Source of the DNA: Candidatus Woesearchaeota archaeon
GTDB lineage: Archaea; Nanobdellota; Nanobdellia; Woesearchaeales; UBA10200
Assembly (NCBI GenBank): GCA_018302185.1
Contig: JAGVZX010000126.1
Location: 1-5,840, forward strand
DNA length: 5,840 bases
Reading direction: 5' to 3'
Both the position numbers and the translations under genes were made by a program. The notes under the pieces were generated by a model. That model did not search any database. It was not told the DNA's origin and saw only the letters and a program-made list of their open reading frames with translations. Position 1 is the first letter of the stretch. The number at the start of each line of letters is the position of its first letter. Shown piece by piece: positions 4,896 to 5,840 of the stretch.

Positions 4896-5351
4896 ATGAA
4901 AATAATGGAACTTGAACGGTTGATTTCTGAACAATCAAAAACAATTTCTAAATTTGGACTCGTAGAAAAGTGCAGAGATGTTGCTCGAAAGTTAGGAAAG
5001 GACTTGTCAGGAAAAAAAGATCCTGATTCAACAAGCGCAGCATCATCATATACTTTTTCTGATGGAAATTTACGCATCGAGTATCAATCGTATGTTTTCG
5101 GAGATGAAGAAATAACTGTGGTGTATGATCAAAAACCAGTTTTTGTAGTCAAAGAAAGAGTAAATGATCAGCCAAAAATGGCTCGTCCACTTATGGTTTT
5201 TGATGCAGACAAACGTTTTGAAGTATTACAGTACTCTTCGGGTGTTTGGGAGCAGGAACTGAAAGATACTCATTATCGTCTGACGACAGATGTTTCCGAG
5301 AACGAATTAGAAGTTGCAAGACAAAGTTTTGGGATAAAGATACCAGGATAA
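4896..5351 (+). CDS. Hypothetical 151-aa soluble protein
   Basis: The family is not recognised. The frame is open back to a TTG at 4821, but that would put the promoter inside the gene. ATG 4896 sits 26 nt after a TATA box, so the product is 151 aa. It begins with a charged amphipathic helix region (about 1-38, MELERLISEQ, VEKCRDVARKLGKDL). A short polar Ser/Asp linker follows (about 40-52), then alternating hydrophobic/polar stretches that look like beta strands: NLRIEYQSYVFG (58-69), EITVVYD (72-78), PVFVVKERV (81-89), RFEVLQY (107-113). It ends with a short helix (about 132-145). There is one cysteine (C26) and no signal peptide or membrane span, so it is probably cytoplasmic. The lipoprotein gene starts 30 bp downstream but has its own TATA box, so the two are not clearly an operon. 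No function is proposed. Confidence 0.8.
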   Translation: MKIMELERLISEQSKTISKFGLVEKCRDVARKLGKDLSGKKDPDSTSAASSYTFSDGNLRIEYQSYVFGDEEITVVYDQKPVFVVKERVNDQPKMARPLMVFDADKRFEVLQYSSGVWEQELKDTHYRLTTDVSENELEVARQSFGIKIPG

Positions 5352-5361
5352 ATATATAAAC
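5351..5361 (+). promoter_or_regulatory. TATA box for the lipoprotein gene
   Basis: AATATATAAAC begins at the last base of the preceding stop codon and is centred near 5356, 26 nt from the ATG at 5382. No Shine-Dalgarno site precedes that ATG. Confidence 0.65.
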
Positions 5362-5381
5362 AGTCGCACCTTTTTACAATC

Positions 5382-5840
5382 ATGATTAAAAATTCTTTCG
5401 TTGTTGGATTGCTCGTTGCTTCTTTGTCTATGGGGTGTGGTGGTAGTTGTTCTAATAACAATAATTCTAATAGTAGTGTGAGTTCTAACGGTAGCACTAT
5501 TGAGTATTTTAATCCCAATTCTGAAATTATTGTTGTTGGTGCTGGGAGTGTTGAAAATACTATTTCTTATGATTCTTTGGTTGATATGGTACATGCTTCT
5601 GGTGGTAGTATTCAGATTCCTGTGTATGCTACGAGTGTTGCGTTGGAGGATCATGGTTTTTTAAATCAAAGATATGCTCTTGCTTGGACTACAAGTCTTC
5701 AAGGACAATTTCAAGATTTAGAAGTTGTTTTATCTACTACTACTGTTGAGAGAGAAGAGTTTGGAATTCTTGACCAATCATATGGTTATGCTTCAGAAAA
5801 AACTATGGGTGGAGTTATTGGCGGGAATAGTTTTTCTCTT
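5382..5840 (+). CDS. Putative secreted lipoprotein, 5' part only
   Basis: The gene runs off the window after 153 codons with no stop. The N-terminus is a lipoprotein-type signal: MIKNS, a hydrophobic stretch FVVGLLVASLSM (6-17), then GCGGSC. C19 is the likely lipidated residue. The lipobox is LSMGC, with G at -1, but M at -2 is not the best consensus. A low-complexity Asn/Ser linker follows (about 24-39), as is common just after a lipid anchor. It is followed by a beta-rich region (EIIVVGAGSV at 48-57, GSIQIPVYATSVAL at 75-88, DLEVVLSTTTV at 112-122) resembling an extracellular beta-sandwich or adhesin, but no named domain is recognised. I infer a protein held on the outer face of the membrane. 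The start is fixed by the TATA box 26 nt upstream. An ordinary secreted protein with a non-lipid signal is possible. Confidence 0.75.
   Translation, partial: MIKNSFVVGLLVASLSMGCGGSCSNNNNSNSSVSSNGSTIEYFNPNSEIIVVGAGSVENTISYDSLVDMVHASGGSIQIPVYATSVALEDHGFLNQRYALAWTTSLQGQFQDLEVVLSTTTVEREEFGILDQSYGYASEKTMGGVIGGNSFSL

Noticed and set aside
5273..5654. 81-aa and 115-aa minus-strand open frames
   Set aside because: They are antisense to the end of the 151-aa gene and to the lipoprotein's Asn/Ser linker, with low-complexity Thr/Asn or Leu-rich sequence and no promoter.
1..5840. CRISPR arrays, insertion sequences, terminal inverted repeats, rRNA
   Set aside because: No regularly spaced repeats, transposase-like protein or rRNA-like conserved segment was seen on either strand.

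Overview
The window looks like chromosomal DNA from an archaeon. I lean towards a small-genome DPANN-type lineage (Woesearchaeota/Pacearchaeota-like), by inference only. The support is as follows. Five of the seven protein genes have an AT-rich TATA box centred about 26-30 nt upstream of the start codon and no ribosome binding site, which is the signature of leaderless archaeal transcripts. The tRNA gene has no encoded CCA. One protein is a tandem Lrp/AsnC regulator, a type common in archaea. The DNA is AT-rich.

Layout. On the minus strand, 120-953 encodes a five-span membrane protein with an eight-cysteine C-terminal domain. Upstream of it, also on the minus strand, are the remains or a recoded form of a 45-aa protein (998-1134). 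A plus-strand tRNA-Thr(GGT) with an abnormal D-loop/T-loop elbow lies at 1280-1352, behind a leader that can fold. It converges with a minus-strand metallo-beta-lactamase-fold hydrolase (1445-2761). That hydrolase is divergent from a plus-strand double Lrp/AsnC regulator (2989-4017), and the AT-rich spacer between them holds two palindromes. Three further plus-strand genes follow, each with its own TATA box: an unrecognised protein broken by a one-base shift (4089-4824), an unrecognised 151-aa protein (4896-5351), and a putative lipoprotein running off the window end (5382 onward).

How the genes relate. No operon is evident: almost every gene has its own promoter, even where gaps are only 30-70 bp. 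The clearest functional pairing is the divergent regulator/hydrolase, where the regulator may control itself and its neighbour (inference).

The most notable points are the tRNA-Thr, whose D-loop and T-loop signature bases have changed together while Thr identity bases are kept, and three places where a coding-like reading continues in another frame across a single-base shift. Those shifts are either sequence errors, real mutations, or in two cases recoding at slippery-looking contexts; the sequence alone cannot decide.
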